The translations under genes and the position numbers were made by a program. The notes beneath the pieces are model-generated. The model searched no databases. It was not told the DNA's origin and saw nothing but the letters and a program-made list of their open reading frames with translations. A stretch of 64,000 nt of DNA, taken from the NCBI RefSeq assembly GCF_002879535.1, contig NZ_PNOT02000107.1, positions 58,138 to 122,137 of the forward strand, in the 5' to 3' direction. This DNA is from Mesorhizobium intechi (GTDB taxonomy: Bacteria; Pseudomonadota; Alphaproteobacteria; Rhizobiales; Rhizobiaceae). Positions 1-8,345 of this stretch are shown here, piece after piece. How positions within the stretch are numbered: the stretch's first letter is position 1; each line of letters begins with the position of its first letter.

Positions 1-671
1 CCGACCGAACCGTCATCGAACAGCACCTGCAGGTGGCCGTAATTGTACATTGCCGGCGCCACCTCCTGCGTCAGCCGCAGTCCCATGCCGCGCACCTCCA
101 CCGGCTTCGCGTCGGTGATCTGCAGCATGACGTCGAGGTAGTGCACGCCGCAGTCGACGATCGGCGATGTCGTCCGCATCAATTGCTTGTGCGTCTCCCA
201 GGTATCGCCTGATGATTGCTGGTTGAGGTTCATGCGGAAGACATAGGGACCGCCGAGCTTGCGCGCCTCGGCGATCAGCCTGATCCAGGACGGATGGTGG
301 CGCAAGATATAGCCGATCACCAGCTTCCTGCCGTTGGCCTTGGCGGCCGCGACCACGCGTTCTGCATCAGCCACCGTCGTTGCCAGCGGCTTCTCGACGA
401 AGACGTGGCAACCGGCCTCGAACGCCTTCACGGCGTAGTCGGCATGGCTGTCGGAATAGGTGGCGATGCAGGCGACATCGGGCTTTTCCTCGCGCAGCGC
501 CTCGTCGAAGGAGCGCCTGATGCCATAGCCCGCCAGCCCGTCCGGCAGCGGCACGTCGGAGCGGTTGACGAGGGCCGCGATCTCGAAGCCCGGATTGGTA
601 TGATAGGCCAGCGCATGGCTGCGGCCCATATTGCCGAGCCCGGCGACGACGACGCGAAGGGATTGGACCAT
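1..671 (-). CDS. Gfo/Idh/MocA family NAD(P)-dependent oxidoreductase (partial)
   Basis: This is the N-terminal 223 residues of a sugar or inositol dehydrogenase-type oxidoreductase; the C-terminus lies beyond the left edge. A Rossmann motif near the start (VVVAGLGNMG) and the EKP motif (FVEKPLAT, about residue 95) with conserved family spacing support the family. Such enzymes oxidise or reduce a hydroxyl on a sugar or sugar acid. The ATG at 671 is the only well-placed start. It lies 7 bp after the DUF4304-like gene, in line with the sugar ABC transporter genes, so it is probably the last or a late gene of that operon. The substrate cannot be told from sequence. Confidence 0.9.
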   Translation of the reverse strand, partial: MVQSLRVVVAGLGNMGRSHALAYHTNPGFEIAALVNRSDVPLPDGLAGYGIRRSFDEALREEKPDVACIATYSDSHADYAVKAFEAGCHVFVEKPLATTVADAERVVAAAKANGRKLVIGYILRHHPSWIRLIAEARKLGGPYVFRMNLNQQSSGDTWETHKQLMRTTSPIVDCGVHYLDVMLQITDAKPVEVRGMGLRLTQEVAPAMYNYGHLQVLFDDGSV

Positions 672-677
672 TTCAAT

Positions 678-1139
678 CTACTTTTCTTGCCTGCGGGCCG
701 CGAGAGCCACCCTCACATTCGGCCCCTTTTCATCGGCGGTCTGCAGAGCAGCCTCTTCGCTTTCGCAACGCGCCAGAAGTCCGAAACCGTATGTTTCGAT
801 ACCCTCTTTGATCAGCGAATATCTCCGGTCATCCGGGATCGAACGATCCAGATTGAGCGCCTCCTCGAATGCCTTGGATTGCTCGTCGCTCATCAGAGAG
901 TCGAGCCGCCAGATGATGTGGCATTTGTATTCCTTCGGCCGGCGCTCCGGACCAAGCCGCCTGAACCAGACAGCGGCGTTGATATAGAATTGCGGCCCCC
1001 AGGAAGATTTCTGAAGGTTCAGCAAGCAGATCGTCTCCGGCCATTCCCTGTAGAAATTCGTGGCGCGAACGCCTCGAAATCCATAGCGGCTCGCTGTCTC
1101 GACAAGCGCCTGCACGATAATCTTTCGGCCGTCGCTCAC
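678..1139 (-). CDS. DUF4304-like protein
   Basis: A 153-residue soluble protein of unknown function. The segment LLNLQKSSWGPQFYINAAV and the downstream acidic helix resemble DUF4304 proteins, which are small and lack known catalytic residues. The chosen GTG at 1139 overlaps the TGA of the upstream permease (GTGA), so the two genes are probably translationally coupled. A longer in-frame reading reaching 1334 would run antiparallel into permease coding sequence and is rejected. Its presence inside a sugar-uptake operon, between permease and dehydrogenase, is unusual. The family call rests on resemblance only. Confidence 0.65.
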   Translation of the reverse strand: MSDGRKIIVQALVETASRYGFRGVRATNFYREWPETICLLNLQKSSWGPQFYINAAVWFRRLGPERRPKEYKCHIIWRLDSLMSDEQSKAFEEALNLDRSIPDDRRYSLIKEGIETYGFGLLARCESEEAALQTADEKGPNVRVALAARRQEK

Positions 1140-1975
1140 TTGACGGCTCCCGACGTGATGCCGCGGATCAGCTGGCGCGAGAAGATGACGTAGAGGATCA
1201 GCACAGGCATGATCGCCAGCGAGAGTGCTGCCAGGATGGCGTTCCAGTTGGTGACGAACTGACCGAGGAAGAGCTGCGCGCCGAGCGTCACCGTCTTGGT
1301 CTCCTCCGACGGCGCCAGGATCAGCGGGAACCACAGATCATTCCAGATCGGGATCATGGTGAAGACGGCGACCGTCGCCATCGATGGCCGCACCAGCGGC
1401 AGCACCAGCCGGAAGAAGATGGTGTATTCCGACAGGCCGTCGATGCGGCCAGCATTCTTGAGATCGTCGGATACCTGCTTCATGAATTCCGACAGGATGA
1501 AGACGGCCAGCGGCAGGCCTTGCGCGGTGTAGACCAGGATCAGCGCCGTCAGCGTGTTGACCAGCCCGCTCGCCACCATCAATTGCAGGATGGCGACGGT
1601 GCCCAGCCGGATCGGGATCATGATGCCGAGCGCGAGATAGAGCCCCATCAGCGAATTGCCGCGGAAGCGGTATTCCGACAGCGCGAAGGCCGCCATGGCG
1701 CCGAACAGCAGCACGAAGAACAGCGAGGCGACAGTGACGACAAGGCTGTTTTGGAAGTAGTGGATGAAGTCGCCCTGGCCGATCACCGTGGTGTAGCCGA
1801 TCAGGTCGAATGTCTTCGGCGTCGGCGGCGTCAGCGGCGCGCCGAAGATGCCGGCGCGGGACTTGAACGAGTTCATGATGACCAGGATCACCGGAAACAG
1901 CGCGATCGCGGTGTAGGTCAACAGGATCGCGTGGGCGCCGATGGTGCGGGGCAGCGAACGGGTGGCGGTGCTCAT
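1136..1975 (-). CDS. Carbohydrate ABC transporter permease (MalG type)
   Basis: A 279-residue inner-membrane permease with about six hydrophobic segments. The cytoplasmic coupling loop near residue 180 (NAGRIDGLSEYTIFFRLVLP) matches the EAA motif of binding-protein-dependent sugar permeases. The C-terminus FSRQLIRGITSGAVK is typical of MalG-like subunits. It would pair with the MalF-type subunit directly upstream (9 bp gap) and receive sugar from the periplasmic binding protein. No ATPase gene is seen in the operon; as in many rhizobial CUT1 systems it may use an ATPase encoded elsewhere or beyond the left edge. Confidence 0.93.
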   Translation of the reverse strand: MSTATRSLPRTIGAHAILLTYTAIALFPVILVIMNSFKSRAGIFGAPLTPPTPKTFDLIGYTTVIGQGDFIHYFQNSLVVTVASLFFVLLFGAMAAFALSEYRFRGNSLMGLYLALGIMIPIRLGTVAILQLMVASGLVNTLTALILVYTAQGLPLAVFILSEFMKQVSDDLKNAGRIDGLSEYTIFFRLVLPLVRPSMATVAVFTMIPIWNDLWFPLILAPSEETKTVTLGAQLFLGQFVTNWNAILAALSLAIMPVLILYVIFSRQLIRGITSGAVK

Positions 1976-1984
1976 CTCTTGCCC

Positions 1985-2914
1985 TCAGAACTGGTAGCGA
2001 CGCAGGCGCGTCTGGACGAGGAAGAGGTAGACGCAGACGCCGCCGAGGATGATCAGGAACATCATCGTGGCGATGGCCGCGCCCATATTGGGATCGCCGA
2101 CCTGCAGCTGGAAGCCGAAGAAGGCGCGATAAAGGAAGGTGCCGAGAATATCGGTCGAATAGTTCGGCCCGGCGAGCGCGCCCTGCGCGGTGTAGATCAG
2201 GTCGAAGGCGTTGAAATTGCCGACGAAGGTGAGGATGGAGATGATGCCGATCGACGGCAGGATCAGCGGCAGTTTGATCTTCCAGAACTGCGACAGGCCG
2301 GTTATGCCGTCGCATTCGGCGGCCTCGATCACCTCGTCGGGGATCGACAGGAGTGCAGCGTAGATCAGCATCATCGGGATACCGACGAACTGCCAGACCG
2401 AGATCAGGCTGAGCGCGGTAAGCGCGTATTCTTCCTTGCCGAGCCACGGCGTGAACAGGCTTTTCAGGCCAACCAGGTCCATCATGTGCGGCGCCACGCC
2501 CCAGAGGGGCGAGAGGATCAGCTTCCAGGCGAAGCCGACGATGACGAAGGACAGGATGGTCGGCACGAAGATCGCCGTGCGGTAGAAGGCCGCGAATCTA
2601 AGCCTCGGGCTGGACAGGAGGGCTGCCAGCATGACGCCGATCGGGTTCTGCACCAGCATATGGATGATGAAGAACCAGACGTTGTTGCGCAGCGCGTTCC
2701 AGAAATTCACCGACCAGTTGGGGTCGCCGAACAGGGTGCGGAAATTGTCCAGTCCGACAAAGACCTGGTGCTGCTCGATGTTGCGGAACAGCGACAGCTG
2801 CAGCGTACCGGCGAGCGGCAGGATCATGATTGCCGTATAGACGAGCACGGCCGGCGCCAGGAAGATGGCGATATGCCAGCGGAACGGTCTTTTCGGTCGG
2901 ATATCTGCGGCCAT
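1985..2914 (-). CDS. Carbohydrate ABC transporter permease (MalF type)
   Basis: A 309-residue permease with an N-terminal membrane segment (HIAIFLAPAVLVYTAIMI) and an EAA-like loop (EAAECDGITGLSQFWKIKLP, about residue 200), both typical of CUT1 sugar transporters. The reading frame stays open another 58 codons upstream, but that stretch is not membrane-like. The ATG at 2914 is preceded by GGGAA and begins the usual cytoplasmic lead-in, so it was chosen. It lies between the binding-protein gene (3149-4408) and the MalG-type permease; the 234-bp space upstream shows no gene. Confidence 0.9.
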   Translation of the reverse strand: MAADIRPKRPFRWHIAIFLAPAVLVYTAIMILPLAGTLQLSLFRNIEQHQVFVGLDNFRTLFGDPNWSVNFWNALRNNVWFFIIHMLVQNPIGVMLAALLSSPRLRFAAFYRTAIFVPTILSFVIVGFAWKLILSPLWGVAPHMMDLVGLKSLFTPWLGKEEYALTALSLISVWQFVGIPMMLIYAALLSIPDEVIEAAECDGITGLSQFWKIKLPLILPSIGIISILTFVGNFNAFDLIYTAQGALAGPNYSTDILGTFLYRAFFGFQLQVGDPNMGAAIATMMFLIILGGVCVYLFLVQTRLRRYQF

Positions 2915-3148
2915 GAGTTCGGTTCCCGCCGTCTCTCGGTTCCAGACGATGTTGTTGCTAGATGATGCCTCGATGCTCGGCCCAGACATCCTTGCCGGTG
3001 CGGCAAGAACGGAGGCCTGCGACTGGTCAGCTAGCCTTCCCCAAGACGAGCAAGGGTAAGGCCACGAGGCGGCGCCGACAATCGCCATCTGAACGGGGTA
3101 TTCGGAACCGGCCAGGCATGCGCCCGGCCGGCTCCGTTGCCTGAGCTG

Positions 3149-4408
3149 TTACTTCGCCGGCTTATACCAGCTGTCGAGACCGGTCTGCAGCTTCTTGGCC
3201 GCGGCTTCCGGCGTGTCGGTGCCGTTGATAACGTTGGCCGATTCAACCCAGGTCTCGTTTTCGAGGTTCGGCGTGCCGCGCGACAGGATCTGGTAGGTCG
3301 AGCGGATCGTCGACTTGCATTTGCCGCGCCAGGAGACGAATTCCTGCGCCAGCGGGTCCGCCATCTTCACCGGCGAGGAGTTCAGGCTGAAGAAGCCCGG
3401 CAGCGCGTTGGCGTAGATGGTGGCGAAGTCAGGCGAGGCCACCCAGGACAGGAAGGTCTTGGCGGCGTCGGCATGCTTTGAGGCGGCATTCAGGCCCATG
3501 CCGATATCGGTATGGTCGGAGATGTAGCAGGTGTCGCCGGCCTTCTCGACCGGCGGCGGGAAGGCGCCCATCTTGAACTGGGCCTGGGTGTTGAACAGGC
3601 CGATTTCCCACGAGCCGGCCGGGTAGATGGCGGCGCGGCCGAGCGTGAACAGGTTCTGGCTGTCCGGATAGGTCTGCGCCTCGAAGCCGTCGCCGAGATA
3701 TGGCTTCCACTTGGCCAGTTCCTCATAGGGAGCGACCCAGTCCTTGTCGGTGAGCTTCTGCGTGCCCTTGATCAGCGCAGCGCGGCCGTCCTCGCCCTTC
3801 CAGTAGTTGGGGCCGATGTTCTGGTAGCCCATGGTCGCGGCTTCCCAGAGGTCCTTGGTGCCCATCGCCATCGGGATGTAGGTGCCGTCGGCCTTGATCT
3901 TGTCGAGCGCGGCGAAGAACTCGTCGCGGGTCGTCGGCACCTTGATGCCGAGCTTGTCGAAGGCATCCTTGTTGTAGATGAAGCCGTGGATGACGGACGC
4001 CATCGGCACGCAGAAGCTCGCCTTGCCGTCATCGGTCTGCCAGGCGGATTTGGCGACGGGCGAGAAGTTCTCCATGCCGGGCAGCGCCGAGAGATCGGCG
4101 AGGTTGCCCTTCTTGTAGAGTTCAAGCGACTTGTCGAAGGGGCGGCAGGTGATCAGGTCGCCAGCCGAGCCGGCGGCGAGCTTGGCGCCAAGGGCGGCGT
4201 CATATTCGGTCGGCGCCGATGGCGCGAACACCACCTTGATGCCGGGATTCTTGGCTTCGAAGGCCGGGATCAACTTGTCCTTCCAGATGGCAAGGTCGTC
4301 GCCGCGCCAGCTTTCGATGTTGAGCGTTACGTCCTCGGCGTGAGCCAACCCGGCCGAGCCGAGAATGCTGGTGCCCAGAAGCAGTGCCGTCAGTAATTTC
4401 GTTGTCAT
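3149..4408 (-). CDS. Extracellular sugar-binding protein of ABC transporter
   Basis: A 419-residue periplasmic solute-binding protein of family 1. The first 24 residues are a clear Sec signal peptide (TALLLGTSILGSAGLAHA, cut after AHA). The body has the family-1 hallmarks IPAFEAKNPGIKV and FTLGRAAIYPAGSWEIGLF. It should capture the sugar and deliver it to the two downstream permeases. It follows murQ on the same strand by 117 bp, which suggests the substrate is an amino sugar such as N-acetylglucosamine, a chito-oligosaccharide or a MurNAc-containing fragment. That substrate assignment is from context only. Confidence 0.92.
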   Translation of the reverse strand: MTTKLLTALLLGTSILGSAGLAHAEDVTLNIESWRGDDLAIWKDKLIPAFEAKNPGIKVVFAPSAPTEYDAALGAKLAAGSAGDLITCRPFDKSLELYKKGNLADLSALPGMENFSPVAKSAWQTDDGKASFCVPMASVIHGFIYNKDAFDKLGIKVPTTRDEFFAALDKIKADGTYIPMAMGTKDLWEAATMGYQNIGPNYWKGEDGRAALIKGTQKLTDKDWVAPYEELAKWKPYLGDGFEAQTYPDSQNLFTLGRAAIYPAGSWEIGLFNTQAQFKMGAFPPPVEKAGDTCYISDHTDIGMGLNAASKHADAAKTFLSWVASPDFATIYANALPGFFSLNSSPVKMADPLAQEFVSWRGKCKSTIRSTYQILSRGTPNLENETWVESANVINGTDTPEAAAKKLQTGLDSWYKPAK

Positions 4409-4496
4409 GCTCAGTCTCCCTGTTGACCTTTTTCAGGTTCGGTTTTGATGAGAACAGAGGCTTTTGACCCCTTGCTCCCCTCGCAAGCCCGTTTCG

Positions 4497-4514
4497 TCCC
4501 GATGGAAATCGGGA
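4497..4514. other. Hairpin between murQ and binding-protein gene
   Basis: Perfect 7-bp arms TCCCGAT / ATCGGGA around a GGAA loop. It has no T-run on the minus strand, so it could be an mRNA stability or attenuation hairpin between murQ and the transporter genes rather than a full terminator. Confidence 0.45.
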
Positions 4515-4525
4515 TGAAATAGGCC

Positions 4526-5455
4526 CTACTTCCTTGTTCGAGCATGATCTTTTCCGGGATCATGCTCGAGCCTGGAAAGGGCTGGCCGCAGCTTCTGGCC
4601 GGCCTCTTCCAGTATCTTGTGCGCCGCATCGGCGCTGTCGGCGCCGGCGGCGAGCAGAATGGCGGTCTTGACCGCGCCGCCGCTCTTTTCGAGCAGCCGG
4701 GCGGCTTCGTCCCTGTCGCGCCCGCTGATGGCGGCGACGATGCGCGCGGCGCGGTCGCGCAGCTTTATGTTGTCGGCCGTGAGATTGACCATGTAGCCAT
4801 CATGGACATGGCCGAGATGGACGGCGGTCAGCGTCGACAGCATGTTGAGCGCGATCTTCTGCGCGGTGCCGGCGCCCATGCGCGTCGAGCCGGCGATCAC
4901 TTCCGGCGGCGTTTCGAGCAGGATGGCGATTTCCGCCTGACGAAGCAGGGCCGAGTCCCGATTGTTGGCAATGCCGATGGTGGCCGCACCCCGGCTGGCA
5001 GCTTCCTCGATGGCGCGCACCGCATAGGGCGTGGTGCCACTGGCGGAAAGGGCGATCAGGCAATCGCCCGCGCCGATGCCGGCCTTGGCGACCGCCACCG
5101 CGGCTTCCTCCGTATCGTCCTCTGGGCCGCCGGCCAGCGTCTTGAAGGCCTCGTCGCCGCCGGCGATCAGGATGGCAATACGGTCGCGCCGGATGCCGAA
5201 CGTGCCGGGAAGTTCCAGGGCGTCGGCCAGCGCCATCAGGCCGGAACTGCCGGCCGCGGCATAGGCAAGCTTGCCGCCACCGCTCAGTCGCCCGGCGATG
5301 ATCTCGGCTGCCTTGGCGATGGCGGGGATGGCGTTGCGGACCGCCTTTGCGGCTTCGATCTGCGCATCGGCCAGCGAAACAAGGATGGCTTCCGGGGCCT
5401 GGATATCCAGCCCCTCGGCATTTCTGTGAAGCGCTTCGGTGCGCGTTTCAGCCAT
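4526..5455 (-). CDS. murQ: N-acetylmuramic acid 6-phosphate etherase
   Basis: A 309-residue SIS-domain etherase that cleaves the lactyl ether of MurNAc-6-phosphate to GlcNAc-6-phosphate and D-lactate in the cytoplasm. Diagnostic stretches are AYAAAGSSGLMALADA, ALSASGTTPYAVRA, and GSTRMGAGTAQKIALNM followed by HVHDGYMVNL. The ATG at 5455 was preferred over an upstream in-frame start because the family begins with this short lead before the helix EAILVSLADAQ. Its last codons are encoded inside a perfect intergenic-type palindrome (4538-4569), so the native C-terminus may have been replaced. It faces the nag operon across a shared promoter region, consistent with peptidoglycan sugar recycling. 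Confidence 0.95.
   Translation of the reverse strand: MAETRTEALHRNAEGLDIQAPEAILVSLADAQIEAAKAVRNAIPAIAKAAEIIAGRLSGGGKLAYAAAGSSGLMALADALELPGTFGIRRDRIAILIAGGDEAFKTLAGGPEDDTEEAAVAVAKAGIGAGDCLIALSASGTTPYAVRAIEEAASRGAATIGIANNRDSALLRQAEIAILLETPPEVIAGSTRMGAGTAQKIALNMLSTLTAVHLGHVHDGYMVNLTADNIKLRDRAARIVAAISGRDRDEAARLLEKSGGAVKTAILLAAGADSADAAHKILEEAGQKLRPALSRLEHDPGKDHARTRK
4538..4569. repeat. RIME-like palindrome at the 3' end of murQ
   Basis: Perfect 12-bp arms (TCGAGCATGATC / GATCATGCTCGA) around an 8-base TTTTCCGG loop. The sequence matches the well-known rhizobial intergenic mosaic palindrome style (GCATGATC...GGGATCATGC). It lies inside the final murQ codons and encodes the residues EHDPGKDHA. Confidence 0.75.
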
Positions 5456-5478
5456 CAGCGTTCCTCCGATACCGGAAC

Positions 5479-5496
5479 AATACCAAAAAAATACCA
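5479..5496 (-). promoter_or_regulatory. Putative operator upstream of murQ (TGGTATT direct repeats)
   Basis: Two copies of TGGTATT read on the minus strand (complement AATACCA at 5479-5485 and 5490-5496), 11 bp apart, about one helical turn. They lie 24 bp before the murQ start and mirror the pair upstream of the divergent operon. The likely ligand is the GntR protein encoded at 6532-7314; this is inference. Confidence 0.6.
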
Positions 5497-5613
5497 CTTG
5501 TCCACACGCATTAACGAAATCGCGGACAGGAAATCGCTGAGCCGACGAAAAATGCAGGGCTTTCAGTAGAATACGGCTTAATCTTTTTGAAACGGAAATT
5601 AACCCTTGGCTAT

Positions 5614-5631
5614 TGGTATTTTATTGGTATT
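5614..5631 (+). promoter_or_regulatory. Putative operator upstream of the nag operon (TGGTATT direct repeats)
   Basis: TGGTATT at 5614-5620 and again at 5625-5631, with the same 11-bp spacing as the murQ-side pair. A possible -35 (TTGAAA, 5587) lies just upstream and the ribosome binding site of the kinase gene just downstream, so a bound repressor would cover the promoter. Confidence 0.6.
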
Positions 5632-5653
5632 ATCCGCCCGGAGGAGAAATCGC

Positions 5654-6535
5654 GTGAAATTCGTGCTCGGCATCGATGGCGGCGGCACCAGTTGCAGGGC
5701 CGCCCTGGCAACGGTTGAAGGTACGGTCATTGGCCGTGCCAAAAGCGGCGCCGCCAACATCCGCACCGACCTCACCGGCGCGCGCTCGAACATCGTCGAT
5801 GCCGCGCGGCAGGCTTTCATCGCCGCCGGGCAGGATGCCGAACTCATCCCGCAAACGCCGGCCGTTCTCGGCCTTGCCGGTGCCAATGTCGGCACCTACC
5901 GGCAGCAGCTCGAAGCCATCCTGCCGTTCAGCATCAGCCGCGTCGAGACCGATGCCGAGATCGCGCTCGAAGGGGCCGTCGGCTCCGGCGACGGCGCCAT
6001 GGCCATCCTCGGCACCGGCACCGCCTATATGGCGCGCAAGGATGGCACGTCGCGTGCCATCGGCGGCTGGGGCTTCCAGGTCGGCGACCAGGGCAGCGGC
6101 GCCCGCATCGGCCGCGACCTGCTCGAACAGACGCTGCTTGCCCATGACGGCGTGCGCACGGCTTCGCCGCTGACCGACGCCATGATGGCCATCTTCCGCA
6201 ACAATCCCGAGGACGTGGTCGAATTCACCACCAATGCCAAGCCGGGCGATTTCGGCGGCTTCGCGCCCAAAGTGTTCGAGCATGCGCAAAAGGGCGATGC
6301 CGTCGCCAACTGGATCGTCGACAAGGCGGTCGGCGATGTCGAGGCCTCGCTGGGCGCACTCGGCCTTTCGGACGACGCGCCGCTTTGCCTGCTTGGCGGA
6401 CTGGCGCCGCTTTATGCGCCGCGCCTGTCGGCGCGCTACCGGGCACTGCTCAAGCCGCCGCTCGACGACGCGCTGGGCGGCGCGGTGCAGATGGCGGTCC
6501 GGCTTTTCGCCAGGCCGGTGGAGGCAGCGCGATGA
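5654..6535 (+). CDS. N-acetylglucosamine kinase-like protein (BadF/BadG/BcrA/BcrD ATPase family)
   Basis: A 293-residue ASKHA-fold kinase. The N-terminal phosphate-1 motif GIDGGGTSCRAALA, the central AILGTGTAYMARKDG and GGWGFQVGDQGSGARIGRDLL are the hallmarks of bacterial N-acetylglucosamine kinases in this family. It should make GlcNAc-6-phosphate for the downstream isomerase and NagA. The GTG at 5654 follows a strong GGAGGAG at good spacing and gives the usual start V-K-F-V-L-G-I-D-G; an upstream in-frame start would run through the operator. Its stop overlaps the next ATG (ATGA). Glucosamine kinase is an alternative specificity. Confidence 0.85.
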   Translation: MKFVLGIDGGGTSCRAALATVEGTVIGRAKSGAANIRTDLTGARSNIVDAARQAFIAAGQDAELIPQTPAVLGLAGANVGTYRQQLEAILPFSISRVETDAEIALEGAVGSGDGAMAILGTGTAYMARKDGTSRAIGGWGFQVGDQGSGARIGRDLLEQTLLAHDGVRTASPLTDAMMAIFRNNPEDVVEFTTNAKPGDFGGFAPKVFEHAQKGDAVANWIVDKAVGDVEASLGALGLSDDAPLCLLGGLAPLYAPRLSARYRALLKPPLDDALGGAVQMAVRLFARPVEAAR

Positions 6536-7314
6536 GCGACGCCGCCGACCAGATCTTCGCCACGCTGAAGCAATCCGCGCAAAGCGGCGCGCCGCTTTAC
6601 CTGCAGCTGCGCAAAAGCATCGAGGACGCGGTCAACCGTGGGCTGATCGGGCCGGGCGATGCGCTGCCCTCCGAGCGAGATATCGCCACCAAGGCCGACA
6701 TTTCGCGCGTCACCGTGCGCAAGGCGGTGCAGGACCTGGTCAAGGGCGGCATCCTCGTGCAGCGCCACGGCTCCGGTACCTTCGTCGCGCCGCGCATGGA
6801 ACGCGTCGAGCAATCGCTGTCGCGGTTGACCTCGTTTACCGAAGACATGGCGCGGCGCGGCATGGCGGTGCGTTCGGCATGGCTGGACCGCGGCCTCTAC
6901 GCGCCCTCGCCCGACGAGATGATGGTGCTTGGCCTGTCGTCGAGCGAGCTGGTGGCGCGCGTGGCTCGCCTGCGCATTGCCAACGACACCCCCCTGGCGA
7001 TCGAACGCGCCTCGCTGTCGGCCAGTGCGTTGCCCGACCCGGCGGGCATCGGCTCCTCGCTCTATGCCGCGCTGGAATTGACCGGCAACCGGCCGGTGCG
7101 GGCGGTGCAGCGCATCTCAGCCGCCAATCTCGGCGACAGCGATGCACGCCTGCTCGAGGTGCCGGCCGGTGTCGCCGGCCTGCATATCGAACGCATCTCC
7201 TACCTGGCGAGCGGCAAGGTGATCGAATTCACCCGATCCATCTACCGGGGCGACGCCTATGATTTCGTCGCCGAACTGCGGCTGACAGGGCCGAACGAAG
7301 AGGGCCGACCATGA
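6532..7314 (+). CDS. GntR/HutC-family transcriptional regulator of the nag operon
   Basis: A 260-residue regulator with an N-terminal winged helix (LYLQLRKSIEDAV, then SERDIATKADISRVTVRKAV, about residues 20-75) and a C-terminal UTRA effector domain that ends in YRGDAYDFVAELRL. HutC-type GntR proteins in amino-sugar loci usually repress and are released by an aminosugar phosphate. It overlaps both neighbours by 4 nt, so it is made with the enzymes it probably controls. The TGGTATT pairs in the divergent promoter are its likely targets, but direct-repeat operators are less usual than palindromes for this family. Confidence 0.9.
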   Translation: MSDAADQIFATLKQSAQSGAPLYLQLRKSIEDAVNRGLIGPGDALPSERDIATKADISRVTVRKAVQDLVKGGILVQRHGSGTFVAPRMERVEQSLSRLTSFTEDMARRGMAVRSAWLDRGLYAPSPDEMMVLGLSSSELVARVARLRIANDTPLAIERASLSASALPDPAGIGSSLYAALELTGNRPVRAVQRISAANLGDSDARLLEVPAGVAGLHIERISYLASGKVIEFTRSIYRGDAYDFVAELRLTGPNEEGRP

Positions 7315-8345
7315 TCTCCAACATCACCCATATGCAGCGCGAGATCGAGGAGATCCCCGAGGCCGTCGCCCGCCTGCTCGACGGCTCCGGCGCCGTGCTC
7401 GCCGAAGCCGGGCGCGGTATCAAGGAGCGCGAGCCGCATTTCGTCGTCACCGTCGCGCGCGGCTCGTCCGATCATGCGGCGACCTTCATGAAATATGCCG
7501 TGGAGCTGACCGCGGGCCTCGCCGTCGCCTCGGTCGGTCCGTCCATCGCCTCGATCTATGGCCGCAAGCTGAGGCTCGACGGCTCGGCGTGTCTCGCGAT
7601 CTCGCAATCGGGCAAGAGCCCCGACATCGTCGCCATGGCTGAAACCGCCCGCGCCGGCGGCTCGCTGACCATCGCAGTCACCAACACCGCCGACTCGCCG
7701 CTGGCGCGCGCCTCGGACTATGCGATCGACATCCTTGCCGGACCCGAGCGCAGCGTCGCGGCGACCAAGACCTTCGTCAATTCCGCCGTCGCCGGTCTCG
7801 CTTTGATGGCGCATTCCACCGGCGACGAAGCGCTTCTGGCAGCGCTGGCCCGCTTGCCCGCGCATTTCGGCAAGGCGATCGCCTGCGACTGGATGAGCGT
7901 GCTGGCCGAAACCATCGAGAAGCAGAAATCGCTGTTCATCCTTGGCCGCGGCCCGTCGGCGGCAATGGCCAACGAGGCGGCGCTAAAGTTCAAGGAAACC
8001 TGCGGCATGCATGCCGAGGCCTATAGCGCGGCCGAGGTCATGCACGGTCCGCTGGCGCTGATCGGCCCCGACTTTCCGGTGCTGGCGCTGGCCGCGCGCG
8101 ATGCCTCGGAACCGTCCGTCGCCGAGGCGGCCGACGGGTTGGCGGCAAAGGGGGCGCCGGTGTTCGTCACCTCGGCGCTTGCCAACCGCGCCACCCGCCT
8201 GCCGCATGTCGCCACCGGTCACCCGCTGACCGATCCGCTGACGCTGATCGTTTCGTTCTACGTGTTCGTCGAGGCCTTCGCGCGCCATCGCGGCCTCGAT
8301 CCGGACACGCCGCGCAATCTTCGCAAGGTGACGGAGACCGTATGA
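7311..8345 (+). CDS. SIS-domain aminosugar-6-phosphate isomerase/deaminase (NagB-II/AgaS-like)
   Basis: A 344-residue protein with two SIS modules like the isomerase half of GlmS, without the glutaminase half. Visible motifs are VARGSSDHAATFMKYAVE, ISQSGKSPDIVAMAETAR, and EAALKFKETCGMHAEAYSAA followed by EVMHGPLALI; the last contains the conserved glutamates and histidine of the sugar-phosphate site. In nag operons this family replaces NagB and converts glucosamine-6-phosphate to fructose-6-phosphate and ammonia. It overlaps the regulator and nagA by 4 nt each, in the expected order for GlcNAc catabolism. Confidence 0.88.
   Translation: MISNITHMQREIEEIPEAVARLLDGSGAVLAEAGRGIKEREPHFVVTVARGSSDHAATFMKYAVELTAGLAVASVGPSIASIYGRKLRLDGSACLAISQSGKSPDIVAMAETARAGGSLTIAVTNTADSPLARASDYAIDILAGPERSVAATKTFVNSAVAGLALMAHSTGDEALLAALARLPAHFGKAIACDWMSVLAETIEKQKSLFILGRGPSAAMANEAALKFKETCGMHAEAYSAAEVMHGPLALIGPDFPVLALAARDASEPSVAEAADGLAAKGAPVFVTSALANRATRLPHVATGHPLTDPLTLIVSFYVFVEAFARHRGLDPDTPRNLRKVTETV

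Noticed and set aside
1338..2447. A 369-codon minus frame across the two permease genes
   Set aside because: It is out of frame with both permeases and its translation is Arg/His/Pro-rich without motifs.
1520..2965. A 481-codon plus frame across the permeases
   Set aside because: Its product is almost only D, E, R, Q and A; antisense bias, no family.
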